Positions 14,855 to 23,977 of a stretch of DNA of 36,485 nucleotides are shown here, one piece after another. Origin of the DNA: an uncultured Clostridia bacterium. Its GTDB lineage: Bacteria > Bacillota > Clostridia > Oscillospirales > CAG-272. Made by a program: the position numbers and the translations under genes. The notes beneath the pieces were generated by a model, which saw only the letters and a program-made list of their open reading frames with translations, did no database searches and had not been told where the DNA came from. The stretch's first letter is position 1, and every line of letters starts with the position of its first letter. The stretch covers positions 1 through 36,485 of the forward strand of contig CANRFY010000019.1 in assembly GCA_947630015.1 (NCBI GenBank). The letters run 5' to 3'.

Positions 14855-14883
14855 ATTGTACCATCTCCGCGCCGCGAATGCAA
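14855..14883 (-). promoter_or_regulatory. Promoter of the PhnP-like/UDG unit
   Basis: Minus strand TTGCAT (14878-14883), 17-base spacer, TACAAT (14855-14860), about 40 bases before the gene start. Confidence 0.65.
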
Positions 14884-14951
14884 GTATTGCGCATTTATTT
14901 GGCTGCATTTAGGGCAAATCGGCGAAAGCTCGGCCGAAAAGCGGGAAAAGG

Positions 14952-14988
14952 AAAGCGCCCGCGCTACTCTCCCGCGCGGGCGCTTTTT
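14952..14988 (-). terminator. Terminator at the end of the opp operon
   Basis: 12-bp arms AAAGCGCCCGCG (14952-14963) and CGCGGGCGCTTT (14975-14986), directly after the stop of the DUF3899 gene. On the minus strand the stem ends in a CTTTCCTTTT tract; on the plus strand in TTTTTAATTA. Confidence 0.7.
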
Positions 14989-14999
14989 AATTATTCGCT

Positions 15000-15401
15000 T
15001 TAAACGACAAGCTCATAGACGATGAGCGCCAGAACGGACAAAACGAGATAGATTCCGCCCGCCGCGAGCAGTTCCGTCGAGCTTTTTCTTTCGTCCGCTT
15101 TTCGCCGGCGGTACTCATCCATCGTTTCCTTTTCGCGGCGCAGCATCGGGAGCGCCTGATTGATCGCCGCTCTCAAGCCGTATCCCGACACGTCGAACGC
15201 GCCCTTATTGCGGACCGCCATGATCCCTCCGACGCCGAGCAGCATCGCCGCGGCGACGAAGAATCCGTCGCAGACGGCGCGAGCCGCGCCGTAAGAGCGC
15301 GACATTCCGAGCGCGAATACGAGAGCCGCTATTATGAAGCCTGCCGCAAGCGACTTCAAAAGCCGCTCGCGGTCCGGCCCTTTTCGCTTTTTTTCAGCCA
15401 T
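15000..15401 (-). CDS. DUF3899-like membrane protein
   Basis: 133 residues with hydrophobic segments near 18-35, 46-63 and 110-133, a GAFDVSGYGLR stretch after the second segment and a charged cytoplasmic loop (RREKETMDEYRRRKADERK). This arrangement resembles DUF3899, whose function is unknown. Its ATG overlaps the last base of the oppF stop (TAATG), so it is translated as the last gene of the transporter operon and may assist the transporter. No Shine-Dalgarno sequence is visible, in line with coupling. Confidence 0.65.
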   Translation of the reverse strand: MAEKKRKGPDRERLLKSLAAGFIIAALVFALGMSRSYGAARAVCDGFFVAAAMLLGVGGIMAVRNKGAFDVSGYGLRAAINQALPMLRREKETMDEYRRRKADERKSSTELLAAGGIYLVLSVLALIVYELVV

Positions 15402-16591
15402 TATTTGATCTCGGCTTTGTACCGTTCAAACTCCGCGTCGTTGCACATTATGAAGTGACCCGGCTTGATCTCGCGGAACGAGGGCTTATCGACAGAATAA
15501 TCGTGAGCCGCGACGGGGTTATACACGATCCTCTTTCTCGCCTTTTCGTATTCGGGATCGGGCAGCGGGATCGCGGACAGCAGCGATTTCGTATACGGAT
15601 GGAGCGGATTGCGGAACAGCTCGTCCGAATCCGCGAGTTCGACCATTTTGCCGTAATACATGACGCCGATCCTGTCGGAGAAATATTTCACGACGGAGAG
15701 ATCGTGCGCGATGAAGAGCAGCGTCAGGCCGAATTTATCGCGAAGCTCGTTGAGCAGGTTTATGACCTGCGCCTGAACGGAGACGTCGAGCGCGGAGACG
15801 GGTTCGTCCGCGATGATGAGATCGGGATTCATTATGATCGATCTTGCGACGCCGATTCTCTGGCGCTGACCGCCCGAGAACTCATGCGGATAACGCGTCG
15901 CGTGTTCGCGCACGAGACCGACGAGTTCGAGCATTTCGTAGACCTTTTCGTCAAGCTTCTGCTTATTGCGTTCGCCCTGGATAACGAGTCCTTCCGCGAT
16001 TATCTCGCGCACCGTCATTCTCGGGTCAAGCGAGGCGATCGGGTCCTGGAAGATCATCTGAATCTTCGTCACGAGCTTTGTTTTGCGCGCGCGGCGAATC
16101 TCGCTTTTATACTGCTTCTTCACCTTTGCAAGCTCGGGGCCGGCAAGACCGGCCATGAGCGGCGCATATTTCTGATCGATCTCTGTCATCTGTCGGAGCG
16201 AGTAGTCGCGGTCGCAGTTTTTCTGGTCGTGGATCGCGGCCTTTATCTCCGCCTTATTTTCGGCGATTATACGGCTGCATTCCTCGCTGTCGATGAGACC
16301 GGCCTTAAGATCGCTTTTCGCCTTCGCAATCGCGTCCTTATACGATTTTGTGCCGGCTGCGATTCTGATGCCCTTGAAATATACGCTTCCGGAGGTGATG
16401 TTATAGAGCTTTATTATCGAGCGTCCCGTCGTCGTTTTGCCGCATCCCGACTCGCCGACGAGGCCGAAGACCTCGCCCTTTTTGATATCGAAGCTTACGT
16501 CGTCGACGGCTTTCGTGTACACGTTCGGGCCTATTTTGAAATACTGGCAAAGGTGTTCTACTTTGAGCAGGACCTCGTTACTTTTCTCCAT
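15401..16591 (-). CDS. oppF: Oligopeptide ABC transporter ATP-binding protein OppF/DppF-type, with insertion
   Basis: 396 residues. Walker A GESGCGKTT (46-54), Q-loop MIFQDPIASLDP (Gln182), signature EFSGGQRQR (237-245), Walker B LIIADEP (258-264), switch HD in FIAHDLS, and the C-terminal HPYTKSLLSAIP of peptide transporter ATPases. It powers peptide import together with OppD. About 95 residues, roughly 78-172, are inserted between Walker A and the Q-loop, a stretch rich in Lys, Ala and Glu that reads as helical; ordinary OppF proteins lack it. The start overlaps the end of oppD by 14 bases. Confidence 0.9.
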   Translation of the reverse strand: MEKSNEVLLKVEHLCQYFKIGPNVYTKAVDDVSFDIKKGEVFGLVGESGCGKTTTGRSIIKLYNITSGSVYFKGIRIAAGTKSYKDAIAKAKSDLKAGLIDSEECSRIIAENKAEIKAAIHDQKNCDRDYSLRQMTEIDQKYAPLMAGLAGPELAKVKKQYKSEIRRARKTKLVTKIQMIFQDPIASLDPRMTVREIIAEGLVIQGERNKQKLDEKVYEMLELVGLVREHATRYPHEFSGGQRQRIGVARSIIMNPDLIIADEPVSALDVSVQAQVINLLNELRDKFGLTLLFIAHDLSVVKYFSDRIGVMYYGKMVELADSDELFRNPLHPYTKSLLSAIPLPDPEYEKARKRIVYNPVAAHDYSVDKPSFREIKPGHFIMCNDAEFERYKAEIK

Positions 16592-18740
16592 TGTCCGTTT
16601 TCCTCCCCTTGCTCATTCTCTCGATCCTGTCGCGCAGGATCTTAGGCGGCTCGACCTTCGGCGCGTCCGGATGGAGCAGCCATGTAGCCGCGCTGTGCGT
16701 CTCGCTGATCTTGAACATCGGCGGCTGGCGCTCGAAATCGATCGCCATCGCGTATTTGTTTCTCGGCGCGAACGCGTCCCCCTTCGGCGGATAGATCATA
16801 TTCGGCGGCGTTCCCGGGATGCTTTCGAGCTTCTCGTTCGTATCGAGATCGGGCATCGAGGAGAGCAGCGCCCACGTATACGGATGAGCCGCGCGGTAGA
16901 AGATATCCTCCGACGTGCCGTATTCCACGATCTTGCCCGCGTACATGACGGCGACGTTGTCGGCCATATTCGCGACGACGCCGAGGTCGTGCGTGATGAA
17001 TATGACTGACAGATGGCGTTCTTCCTTCAGCTCGTTTATAAGCTCCAGTATCTGCGACTGGATCGTGACGTCGAGAGCCGTCGTAGGCTCGTCGCATATG
17101 AGGATATCGGGGTTTGCCGCCAGCGCGATCGCGATGACGATCCTCTGTCTCATACCGCCCGAGAACTCGAACGGATACTGCTTATATCTCTTATGCGGCT
17201 CCGCGATGCCGACCTCGTCCATCAGCTTGATCGCGCGGTCCTTTGCGACGCGGCGCGTTACCTTTGCGACGACGCCGGAGGCGTTGTGCATCAGATAATC
17301 GATCGCGCCGATCGTTTCGGCTCTGAAATCGCGTCTGTCGATGGACACGATCACATCGTTGTAGTGCGCGATAAGTCTGTCTATGATGCGGGCGATATTG
17401 CCCTTTATCATGTCGAGATCGGTGACGGCCGCGTCCGCGACCTCCCAGCCCGGGTTCTTTCCGGCGTTCACGATCTTGTCGTGCTTGCGCTGATCCCTGT
17501 CGTGGACCTTGATCGCGCGTTCGTTCTTCTTGATCGCGCCGAAATACGTGTCAAGCTCCGATTTGATGCTCGACGAGAACGTATACGTGAGGCTGTCGCG
17601 CGTCGTCGCGAGCGGATCGATCGTCGCCATCACGTCTGCGGACAGCGCCTTATACGCCGCGTAAGCTTCCTTTTTATCGAGCGCTTCGCGCTCGAACGCC
17701 GCGCGCTTATCCGAAAGCGACGCGATAGCGTCCCTCATTTTCTGCTGCGACATCACGGCCGCGTATCTGACCGCGGATTCCGCGTCCGCGATAAACGCAA
17801 GCATAAAGTCGCGGTCGAGGTAATCCTTCATGTATTCGTCGAGCTTATCGACGGGGAGATTCGGCAGCGGCTGGCCGCTGAACTTCAGATAATACCCCAT
17901 GCGGAAGAAGTTCGGCGCGGGACGGTCCTTCGCGATCTTCATTATATCCGTCAGCTCGCGCAGCTCCGCGATGATGATCGAATAATCGCCGTTTGCGTTT
18001 TTAAACGATCTCGAGATCGATCCTGCGAGCTGGAACACGCGCTCGCGGTCGTAATCGAGGACGACATACGGATTGACGGATTCCTTCGCGCGTTTCGCGA
18101 TATCCTTGATCCTGTATGCGGCGTCGCGGCTCGGCTGGTTCTTCTCCAGCTCGAAGATGAGCGGCTCCGCCGTATCGATCGCCTCCACGACGGCCTCGTG
18201 CGCCTTATTGTACGCGGATTCAAGCTCGATATGCTTGAACTCGAACGTATCAAACTTCTTGCAGTTCGCCGCTGCCGCGGACGGATCGACGCCGGCCGCG
18301 ATCATCGTATTTTTCAGATTTTTCAGGTATGTGTTGAACAGGGTCCTGCTCTCGCGCTGTCTCGCCTTCCCCTTGAGGATCATCGCCTCCGTGAGCTGCT
18401 TTCCGATCCTCACGATCGGGTTGAGGCTCGACATCGGGTCCTGGAAGATCATCGCGATCTTATCGCCGCGGATGTGGTGGAAATCCTCCTCCGTGATCTT
18501 GAGCAGATCGCGTCCGTCGTATATGATCTCGCCGGATTCGACGATCGCGTTGCCGGCGAGGATGCCGAGTATCGCCTTCGACGTGACGGATTTCCCCGAG
18601 CCGGATTCGCCGACGATCGCGAGCGTTTCGCCCTTATTCAAATCGAAATCGATGCCGCGGACGGCCTGGACCTTGCCGTTCGACGTGCGGAAAGAGATGC
18701 GGAGATTTCGCACCTGGAGCTTTTTCTCTACGTTTGCCAT
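16578..18740 (-). CDS. oppD: Oligopeptide ABC transporter ATP-binding protein OppD/DppD-type, with very large insertion
   Basis: 720 residues, more than twice the usual 320-340. Walker A GESGSGKS (44-51), Q-loop MIFQDPMSSLNPI (Gln100), then about 370 extra residues (roughly 125-495), then the family sequence resumes with LMDEVGIAEP, signature EFSGGMRQR (525-533), Walker B ILICDEP (546-552), switch His584 and HPYTWALLSSMP (619-630). The insert is mostly charged and helical, with no transmembrane segment or recognisable domain. The C-terminal peptide-transporter extension has lost the usual cysteines (GDAFAPRNKYAM where relatives have C-x-F-x-P-R-C). The start shares one base with the oppC stop (TGATG). 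Confidence 0.9.
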   Translation of the reverse strand: MANVEKKLQVRNLRISFRTSNGKVQAVRGIDFDLNKGETLAIVGESGSGKSVTSKAILGILAGNAIVESGEIIYDGRDLLKITEEDFHHIRGDKIAMIFQDPMSSLNPIVRIGKQLTEAMILKGKARQRESRTLFNTYLKNLKNTMIAAGVDPSAAAANCKKFDTFEFKHIELESAYNKAHEAVVEAIDTAEPLIFELEKNQPSRDAAYRIKDIAKRAKESVNPYVVLDYDRERVFQLAGSISRSFKNANGDYSIIIAELRELTDIMKIAKDRPAPNFFRMGYYLKFSGQPLPNLPVDKLDEYMKDYLDRDFMLAFIADAESAVRYAAVMSQQKMRDAIASLSDKRAAFEREALDKKEAYAAYKALSADVMATIDPLATTRDSLTYTFSSSIKSELDTYFGAIKKNERAIKVHDRDQRKHDKIVNAGKNPGWEVADAAVTDLDMIKGNIARIIDRLIAHYNDVIVSIDRRDFRAETIGAIDYLMHNASGVVAKVTRRVAKDRAIKLMDEVGIAEPHKRYKQYPFEFSGGMRQRIVIAIALAANPDILICDEPTTALDVTIQSQILELINELKEERHLSVIFITHDLGVVANMADNVAVMYAGKIVEYGTSEDIFYRAAHPYTWALLSSMPDLDTNEKLESIPGTPPNMIYPPKGDAFAPRNKYAMAIDFERQPPMFKISETHSAATWLLHPDAPKVEPPKILRDRIERMSKGRKTDNGEK

Positions 18741-20275
18741 CAGTCGTCAACTCCTCTCGTCGTCGGGTTGAAGGCGTCGCGCAGTCCGTTGCCGAACAGG
18801 TTGAAGCAGATCATCAACAGTCCGAGGAATATACTCGGGAACAATATCGCGTGAGGCGCGCTTGTTACGACCTTATTTCCCTGTGACAGAAGCGTTCCGA
18901 TCGTAGTGCCGGCGAACGAACTCAGATTGACGATGCCGAGGTATGTCATCGATGTTTCGGAGCTGATGACGCCCGGGATAACGAGCGCGCAGCTCGTTAT
19001 GATCGTGCCGATCGCGTTCGGGAATATGTGCTTGAACATCAAGCGCCAGTCGGAGGCGCCGAGCGTTCTCGCCGCCATGACGAATTCCTGGCTCTTGAAG
19101 CGGTAGAACTGCTTACGTGTGAGCGCCGCCATTCCGATCCATCCCGTCAGGACGAATGCGAACAAAAACGACGGAACAACGCCTACTCTCCTTGCCAAAT
19201 GCAGCTGGAACAGCGTCGTAACGACGACGAACGGCACGCCGGACAGAATATCGGAGATTCTGTCGAGCGTCATATCGATCGCGCCACCGTAGTAGCCCTG
19301 GATAGCGCCGTAAACGGCGCCGATCGACAGGTTGATCGCGGAGACGAAGATCGCGAACAAAATCGAGAATCTCGCGCCGACGCCGATACCGCAGAATATA
19401 TCCTGACCGACCGCGTTCGTACCCATCAGATATGTCGGTTCCATGTTGTTCTTATCGCGGTTTACATAGCGATAGTAATTGTAGTAGCAGACGCGGCACT
19501 GGACCGAACCCGATCTGCCGTAGGAATAGATGTAGTTGCCGGGGTCGCTCGGAATGCGGAGGGATGTATACTCCGCGCCGGCCTTGCTCTCGTTTGTCGA
19601 ATATGCGGGCGTGAGATTTCCGTCCTTATCCGCGACGGGATTTCCGCGCGAATCGACCTTATACCAGATGTTCGGGCTGCCCGTGATGTTGTTTATATCC
19701 TTAGTCTCGACATAGGGATATATCACCTGTATGCCCGTCTCATCCTGCCATCTCTGGACCTTTTCAAATTCCTCGAGCGAGAACGTCCTATAAATGATTC
19801 CCTTCTGGTAATAAGCGTTGACGACGACGTCGTATGTGTTGCGCTTCACCATCTGGCCTTTATATTTGACTTCTGTCTCGTGCGTCCCCGTGATCTTTAA
19901 GATCGGATCGAAGCCCGTCTCCTCCCCGATCGCGCGGAGCGCCAGCATCGCGCTGTCGTTCTGGCTGTCAAGCGTCTTTGCGCCGTCGAGGATGCCGATG
20001 TTAAGCTCTGCGATCGGACGCCAGTACGGCGGGAAGTTGATATAGATCGAGTCCTGATCCTTGATGTTATACGGCGAGATCAGCGGCGCTACAATCGCGT
20101 AAAGGATGAGAAGTCCGAGTATCCATGTCGCGATAACGGACGACTTATTCTTCCTGAAGCGGATCATCGCGTCCGCGAAATAACTGCGCGCTTTAGTCTG
20201 AAGCTCGCGGTCGCGCAAATTTTCGTTTTCATGAACAAAGCGGAACTTTTCCGCGGGAATTTTTTCGTATTCCAT
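18740..20275 (-). CDS. oppC: Oligopeptide ABC transporter permease OppC/DppC-type, with large external insertion
   Basis: 511 residues against about 300 for the family. An N-terminal cytoplasmic segment and first membrane helix (about 47-65) are followed by roughly 215 residues outside the membrane (70-285), then the conserved YLMGTNAVGQDIF and the five-helix permease core. The ATPase-contact EAA loop is EFVMAARTLGASDWRLMF (397-414). The extra region faces the outside, where it could touch the binding protein OppA. It contains Tyr/Asn-rich strands and a C-x2-C (260-263). Eleven bases separate it from oppB, with AAGGAGG five bases from the ATG. Confidence 0.9.
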   Translation of the reverse strand: MEYEKIPAEKFRFVHENENLRDRELQTKARSYFADAMIRFRKNKSSVIATWILGLLILYAIVAPLISPYNIKDQDSIYINFPPYWRPIAELNIGILDGAKTLDSQNDSAMLALRAIGEETGFDPILKITGTHETEVKYKGQMVKRNTYDVVVNAYYQKGIIYRTFSLEEFEKVQRWQDETGIQVIYPYVETKDINNITGSPNIWYKVDSRGNPVADKDGNLTPAYSTNESKAGAEYTSLRIPSDPGNYIYSYGRSGSVQCRVCYYNYYRYVNRDKNNMEPTYLMGTNAVGQDIFCGIGVGARFSILFAIFVSAINLSIGAVYGAIQGYYGGAIDMTLDRISDILSGVPFVVVTTLFQLHLARRVGVVPSFLFAFVLTGWIGMAALTRKQFYRFKSQEFVMAARTLGASDWRLMFKHIFPNAIGTIITSCALVIPGVISSETSMTYLGIVNLSSFAGTTIGTLLSQGNKVVTSAPHAILFPSIFLGLLMICFNLFGNGLRDAFNPTTRGVDD

Positions 20276-20286
20276 TTGCGCCTCCT

Positions 20287-21240
20287 TTACTTCTTTGAAC
20301 CCATGCGGATGCGCGGGTCAATGAATCCGTAGCTGATATCGACGACAAGACCGGCGGCAAGGCCGATCGCGGTATAGAAGCAAGTGGACATTATAAACAA
20401 GTTGTAATCCTGGGAGTTGATCGCGTCAAGCGTCAGACTGCCGACGCCCGGGATTGAGAATATGCTTTCTATGATGAGCGATCCGCCGAGGATGCCGATA
20501 AACTCGCCGAAAATGCCCGGGACTATGACGACAAAGCAGTTGCGCAGCGCGTGGCGCACCGTCGCCTGCGTGCGCGTCAGACCTTTAGTCCGCGCGAGGA
20601 GCATAAATTCGCTCGTCAGAACCTCCGTCAGCTCGGCGCGCGTCGTGCGGCAGAAGCCGGCAATGACGCCGAAGCTGAGTGAGAGGATCGCGGGGATCAT
20701 GCTCTTGAACATTTCAAACGAGAACCAGTCGGTTCCGCCCTTCAAGATTAGCGGGAACCACCTCAGTCGGAAACAGAATATGTACTGAACAAGGAACGCA
20801 TAGACGAATGACGGTACCGAAATGACGACCATCGTCAGCGTTGATATGGAATAATCTACCCAAGTATTCTTTTTGAGCGCGGCGCAGATGCCGAGCGCGA
20901 TACCTATCGGGATCGTCCACAAAATCGAATACAGATTGACGATCATTGTAGGCGGCAGCTTCATCAAGAAAACGTCGAGGACGGGCTGGCCCGTATAGAG
21001 CTTTTCGCTCAGACCCCAGTCGAAATGCGTGAAGAGGCCGCGAAGGAAAATTGCAAATTGTTCGATATAAGGCTTATTGTAGCCGAGAGCTTCACGGCGC
21101 ATCATTATGACGTCGTAATGGATATCGCCGGGCGGAAGCGTCGGAAGAGGCAGCATACGTATCAGGACAAAGCACATGAAGGTAATTATAAAGAACACCA
21201 GTATCATGTACAGAGTCCTTTGCAAGGTGTATTTAAGCAT
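20287..21240 (-). CDS. oppB: Oligopeptide ABC transporter permease OppB/DppB-type
   Basis: 317 residues, normal length. Starts MLKYTLQRTLYMILVFFIITF, the usual first membrane helix, and carries the EAA-type loop EFMLLARTKGLTRTQATVRH and the family's C-terminal IPGVGSLTLDAI followed by the last helices. It forms the membrane channel with OppC. GGAGG lies 11 bases from the ATG. A strong terminator separates it from oppA upstream. Confidence 0.93.
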   Translation of the reverse strand: MLKYTLQRTLYMILVFFIITFMCFVLIRMLPLPTLPPGDIHYDVIMMRREALGYNKPYIEQFAIFLRGLFTHFDWGLSEKLYTGQPVLDVFLMKLPPTMIVNLYSILWTIPIGIALGICAALKKNTWVDYSISTLTMVVISVPSFVYAFLVQYIFCFRLRWFPLILKGGTDWFSFEMFKSMIPAILSLSFGVIAGFCRTTRAELTEVLTSEFMLLARTKGLTRTQATVRHALRNCFVVIVPGIFGEFIGILGGSLIIESIFSIPGVGSLTLDAINSQDYNLFIMSTCFYTAIGLAAGLVVDISYGFIDPRIRMGSKK

Positions 21241-21295
21241 TCTGTCGGAACCCTCCTAAAATTGCGTTGTCCTATTTATCGTTAATAGCGCAGTA

Positions 21296-21318
21296 CCGCA
21301 GCACTTTTTATGCTGCGG
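21296..21318 (-). promoter_or_regulatory. Second stem-loop in the oppA-oppB gap
   Basis: CCGCAGCA (21296-21303) and TGCTGCGG (21311-21318) form an 8-bp stem between the oppA terminator and the oppB ribosome binding site. It is not followed by a T run and may protect the 5' end of a processed oppBCDF transcript. Confidence 0.4.
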
Positions 21319-21344
21319 GGCCGAAGACTGATCGATTAAAAACA

Positions 21345-21378
21345 GCGCGGCAGGGGATTATATTTTCCCCTGCCGCGC
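21345..21378 (-). terminator. Terminator/attenuator after oppA
   Basis: Perfect 12-bp arms GCGCGGCAGGGG (21345-21356) and CCCCTGCCGCGC (21367-21378), followed on the minus strand by TGTTTTTAATC. It would end most oppA transcripts and let a fraction continue into oppBCDF. Confidence 0.8.
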
Positions 21379-21412
21379 AGTGGTTAAACCTTTCTCTATT
21401 TGAAAAGCTCAA

Positions 21413-23944
21413 TCAATACTGGAGAGAACCATGTGCAGCGATCTGTTCCTGGCAGTATGCTTCCCACTCAGCGTCTGTGTAATTGTAACGTCTCGGACCG
21501 TAGTCGAAGAACGGGTTGTACTCGTCGCAGACGTTGAACTGCTGCTGTGTAAGAAGGATCTTAGAACCGAAGTTGCAGAACGGGAGCATATCGTAGCACT
21601 GCATGATCTTGCCCTCGACAGCCGCAAGGATCGTAAGACGTGTATCAACGTCGCAGTCCGCGCTGCCGAACGAGTACGACTTACCGCCGGCTGTTACCAT
21701 AGTACCGTTCATTGCCGCATACCAGTTGTAAACGCTCATCGTGATCTCTTCGCCGTTGATAGTAAGAGTCATCATATCGGAGTTCGGATCATACCAAGCA
21801 GCCGTGAGGTTCTGGCTCGGGTCGCAGTAAATGCCCATAGCGTTGTACGGGTTGACGAGAGAACCGCCGACGCCGACGATGAACATATCGCATTCGCCTG
21901 TTCTGTATGTGTCGAGCCATCTGTCAGCAGTAGGAGCGCTCTCAACGATCTCAACCTTGCCCTCGAACGGAGTACCCTTAACGATCTCCTGGACGTTCGA
22001 GTTAAGGAACTTAACACGGCGTGCCATTACGTCGTCGCCGGATGTCTGGACGATGAACTGCATCGTGATCTTCTGGTCGCACTTGCCGTCGTTGTCAGCG
22101 TCGGTGATGTAGCCGAGGCTGAGGGACTCTTCAAATGCATCCTGGAAGAGCTGCTTAGCAGCGTCAGGATCGTAACCTGTGATGGAATCGACAGCCTCGT
22201 CGAGGCTTGCGAACTTGGATGTGTCTACCGAATAGAAGTCGCAGAGCGCCTGCTTTGCCTGATCAGTGTCGCGGTAGAAGAGGCAGTTCTCGGGGTCGTA
22301 GATGAACTGGTCGCCGAGCAGACCGAAGCCGGGCAGATATGCCGGATGGCACTCATCGCAGAACGCCTGTCTGTCGAACGAAACAGCCATTGCCTTGTGG
22401 AAGCTCTTCAGACCTATCGTCTGAACGTCCATCGTAGCGGTATCGAAGCCGTCAGCGGCCTCGCGCGCGGTCAGACCTTCCATGTTGCCCGTCAGCCAGA
22501 GGCCGGCGCACGTCTCGGACGGATACGACCAAGCGTATTCGGAGTGACCGTACTGTTCAAAGTCTGTTTCCTCAAGGTTGAACGTCGTCAGCTGACCCAT
22601 AAGGAACTGCTGGCGTCTTGTAGCCGTTTCCTTGATGACCTGGATATCGATATTCGTTGTCTGGTTGGTGCGGTAAACGTTGCCGTCGTTCGGGTCCATG
22701 TAGACGTGGTTGACGTCGTCATGCCAGCCGTACCACTTTTCATTCTTAGCGTAAGTTACCTGCTTATCAGCCTGGTAGCTTGTCATGGAGTAAGCGCCAT
22801 AGGACGGGGAAGTTTCCTTGTTCGTCATGTAGTCGTTGTACCATGCGCCGGTCTCGTCCTGCTTCAGGCAGGATTCGTAAACGTCAGGCTCAACGAGGAT
22901 CAGGCTGTCCTGGATTCCGCCGTAGTAGAGGAAGAAGCCGGAAACGCCGCCCTTGAAGACCTGAACGAGAGTATGCTCGTCCTTAGCATAGAAGCCGACG
23001 ATGTCCTCGAACTTAGGATCAGCCGCGTAGGACTTGAGATATCCGACGTAAGCGGTGTCGTAGCCGCTTCCCGCATACGCGCCGTTCGGGCCGAGGTAGT
23101 TGTCCCACAGATACTTAGCGGAGACGTAATCCTCGGGCTGGCCCTCTTCGATCGCGGGGTCACGGATCATGGTGTCGTCCGTGATGCAGGCGAACGTCTT
23201 GCCGTCTGCCGTCTGGATGCCCCAGAAGCCATCGATATCGATGTAGACCTCGTCGTCGGTATGGCCGGCAGCGATGAAGTCTGCATATGTAGTGGAATCA
23301 TTGTCAAACGGAACGAGGCTCGTCTGGCCCTGCTTGAAGTAAGCCTCAGCGCCGACGATACCCTGCGAGCCGTTGTAGATGTCGGCTGCACGGTAGTTGC
23401 CGAGACGCGGGTCGAGGATGTACTTCATCGACTGAACGTAAGTCTCAGCCGTGATCTTGTATCCCGTGTCGAAATACAGATCGTCGCGGAGCGGGATCGA
23501 CCAAGCGTAGCCCTCGGTAGCGTCAGCCGGAATCCAATCCGGATGAGCCGCCTTGACCTCTTCCGTTATATCCGTCGGCATATCAGCTGCCATAGCCGGA
23601 ATAATGGTGTAGGTCGTGAAGGGATCTCTGCCCTCGACGGGATGCAGCGCGTCATTGTACGTGATGCTGTAGAAGCCGTCAACGAGGTAGCCGAAGATCG
23701 TGCTTGCGTCGTCAGATTCGTAGTCGTGCGGGTTCCAGTTGCCGGGAATCTTGCTCATCGCGGAGCGAGCGGTGTACGTTGCGTCTGCCGGGAACTCCGT
23801 GATCTGGTATGAACCGGGTTCGACAGGGCCGGCGTTGCCGCTTGTACCCGTTCCCGTGTCGTCGCCGTTTTTCTTGGGCGTGCAGCCCGCAACGGCAGGT
23901 ACGATCATCAGAAGCGCAAGCAGTAATGCAAGTGTTCTTTTCAT
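21413..23944 (-). CDS. oppA: Oligopeptide-binding lipoprotein OppA/DppA-type (SBP family 5)
   Basis: 843 residues, long for a family usually near 540. The lipoprotein signal peptide ends PAVAGC (Cys21) and is followed by a Lys/Asn/Asp/Gly-rich linker. NWNPHDYESDDASTIFGYL near the start, TYVQSMKYILDPRL and a later SFDRQAF follow the pattern of family 5 binding proteins, which capture peptides outside the membrane and deliver them to OppBC. Codon choice and base composition are visibly less GC-biased than in the rest of the operon, as expected for a highly expressed gene. AAGGAGG lies six bases from the ATG, and a consensus promoter is at 24051-24080. Confidence 0.9.
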   Translation of the reverse strand: MKRTLALLLALLMIVPAVAGCTPKKNGDDTGTGTSGNAGPVEPGSYQITEFPADATYTARSAMSKIPGNWNPHDYESDDASTIFGYLVDGFYSITYNDALHPVEGRDPFTTYTIIPAMAADMPTDITEEVKAAHPDWIPADATEGYAWSIPLRDDLYFDTGYKITAETYVQSMKYILDPRLGNYRAADIYNGSQGIVGAEAYFKQGQTSLVPFDNDSTTYADFIAAGHTDDEVYIDIDGFWGIQTADGKTFACITDDTMIRDPAIEEGQPEDYVSAKYLWDNYLGPNGAYAGSGYDTAYVGYLKSYAADPKFEDIVGFYAKDEHTLVQVFKGGVSGFFLYYGGIQDSLILVEPDVYESCLKQDETGAWYNDYMTNKETSPSYGAYSMTSYQADKQVTYAKNEKWYGWHDDVNHVYMDPNDGNVYRTNQTTNIDIQVIKETATRRQQFLMGQLTTFNLEETDFEQYGHSEYAWSYPSETCAGLWLTGNMEGLTAREAADGFDTATMDVQTIGLKSFHKAMAVSFDRQAFCDECHPAYLPGFGLLGDQFIYDPENCLFYRDTDQAKQALCDFYSVDTSKFASLDEAVDSITGYDPDAAKQLFQDAFEESLSLGYITDADNDGKCDQKITMQFIVQTSGDDVMARRVKFLNSNVQEIVKGTPFEGKVEIVESAPTADRWLDTYRTGECDMFIVGVGGSLVNPYNAMGIYCDPSQNLTAAWYDPNSDMMTLTINGEEITMSVYNWYAAMNGTMVTAGGKSYSFGSADCDVDTRLTILAAVEGKIMQCYDMLPFCNFGSKILLTQQQFNVCDEYNPFFDYGPRRYNYTDAEWEAYCQEQIAAHGSLQY

Positions 23945-23977
23945 AAATTTCCTCCTTAAGAATTATGAAAAACATAG

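Noticed and set aside
17013..18854. Long open frame on the plus strand opposite oppD (613 codons)
   Set aside because: It is antisense to a gene with intact ATPase motifs, is rich in Arg, Asp and Ile as expected from reading the complement of biased codons, and has no family-like sequence.
21431..23812. 793-codon open frame on the plus strand opposite oppA
   Set aside because: Complement of a highly expressed gene with strong codon bias; composition is Val/Arg-rich without recognisable domains.
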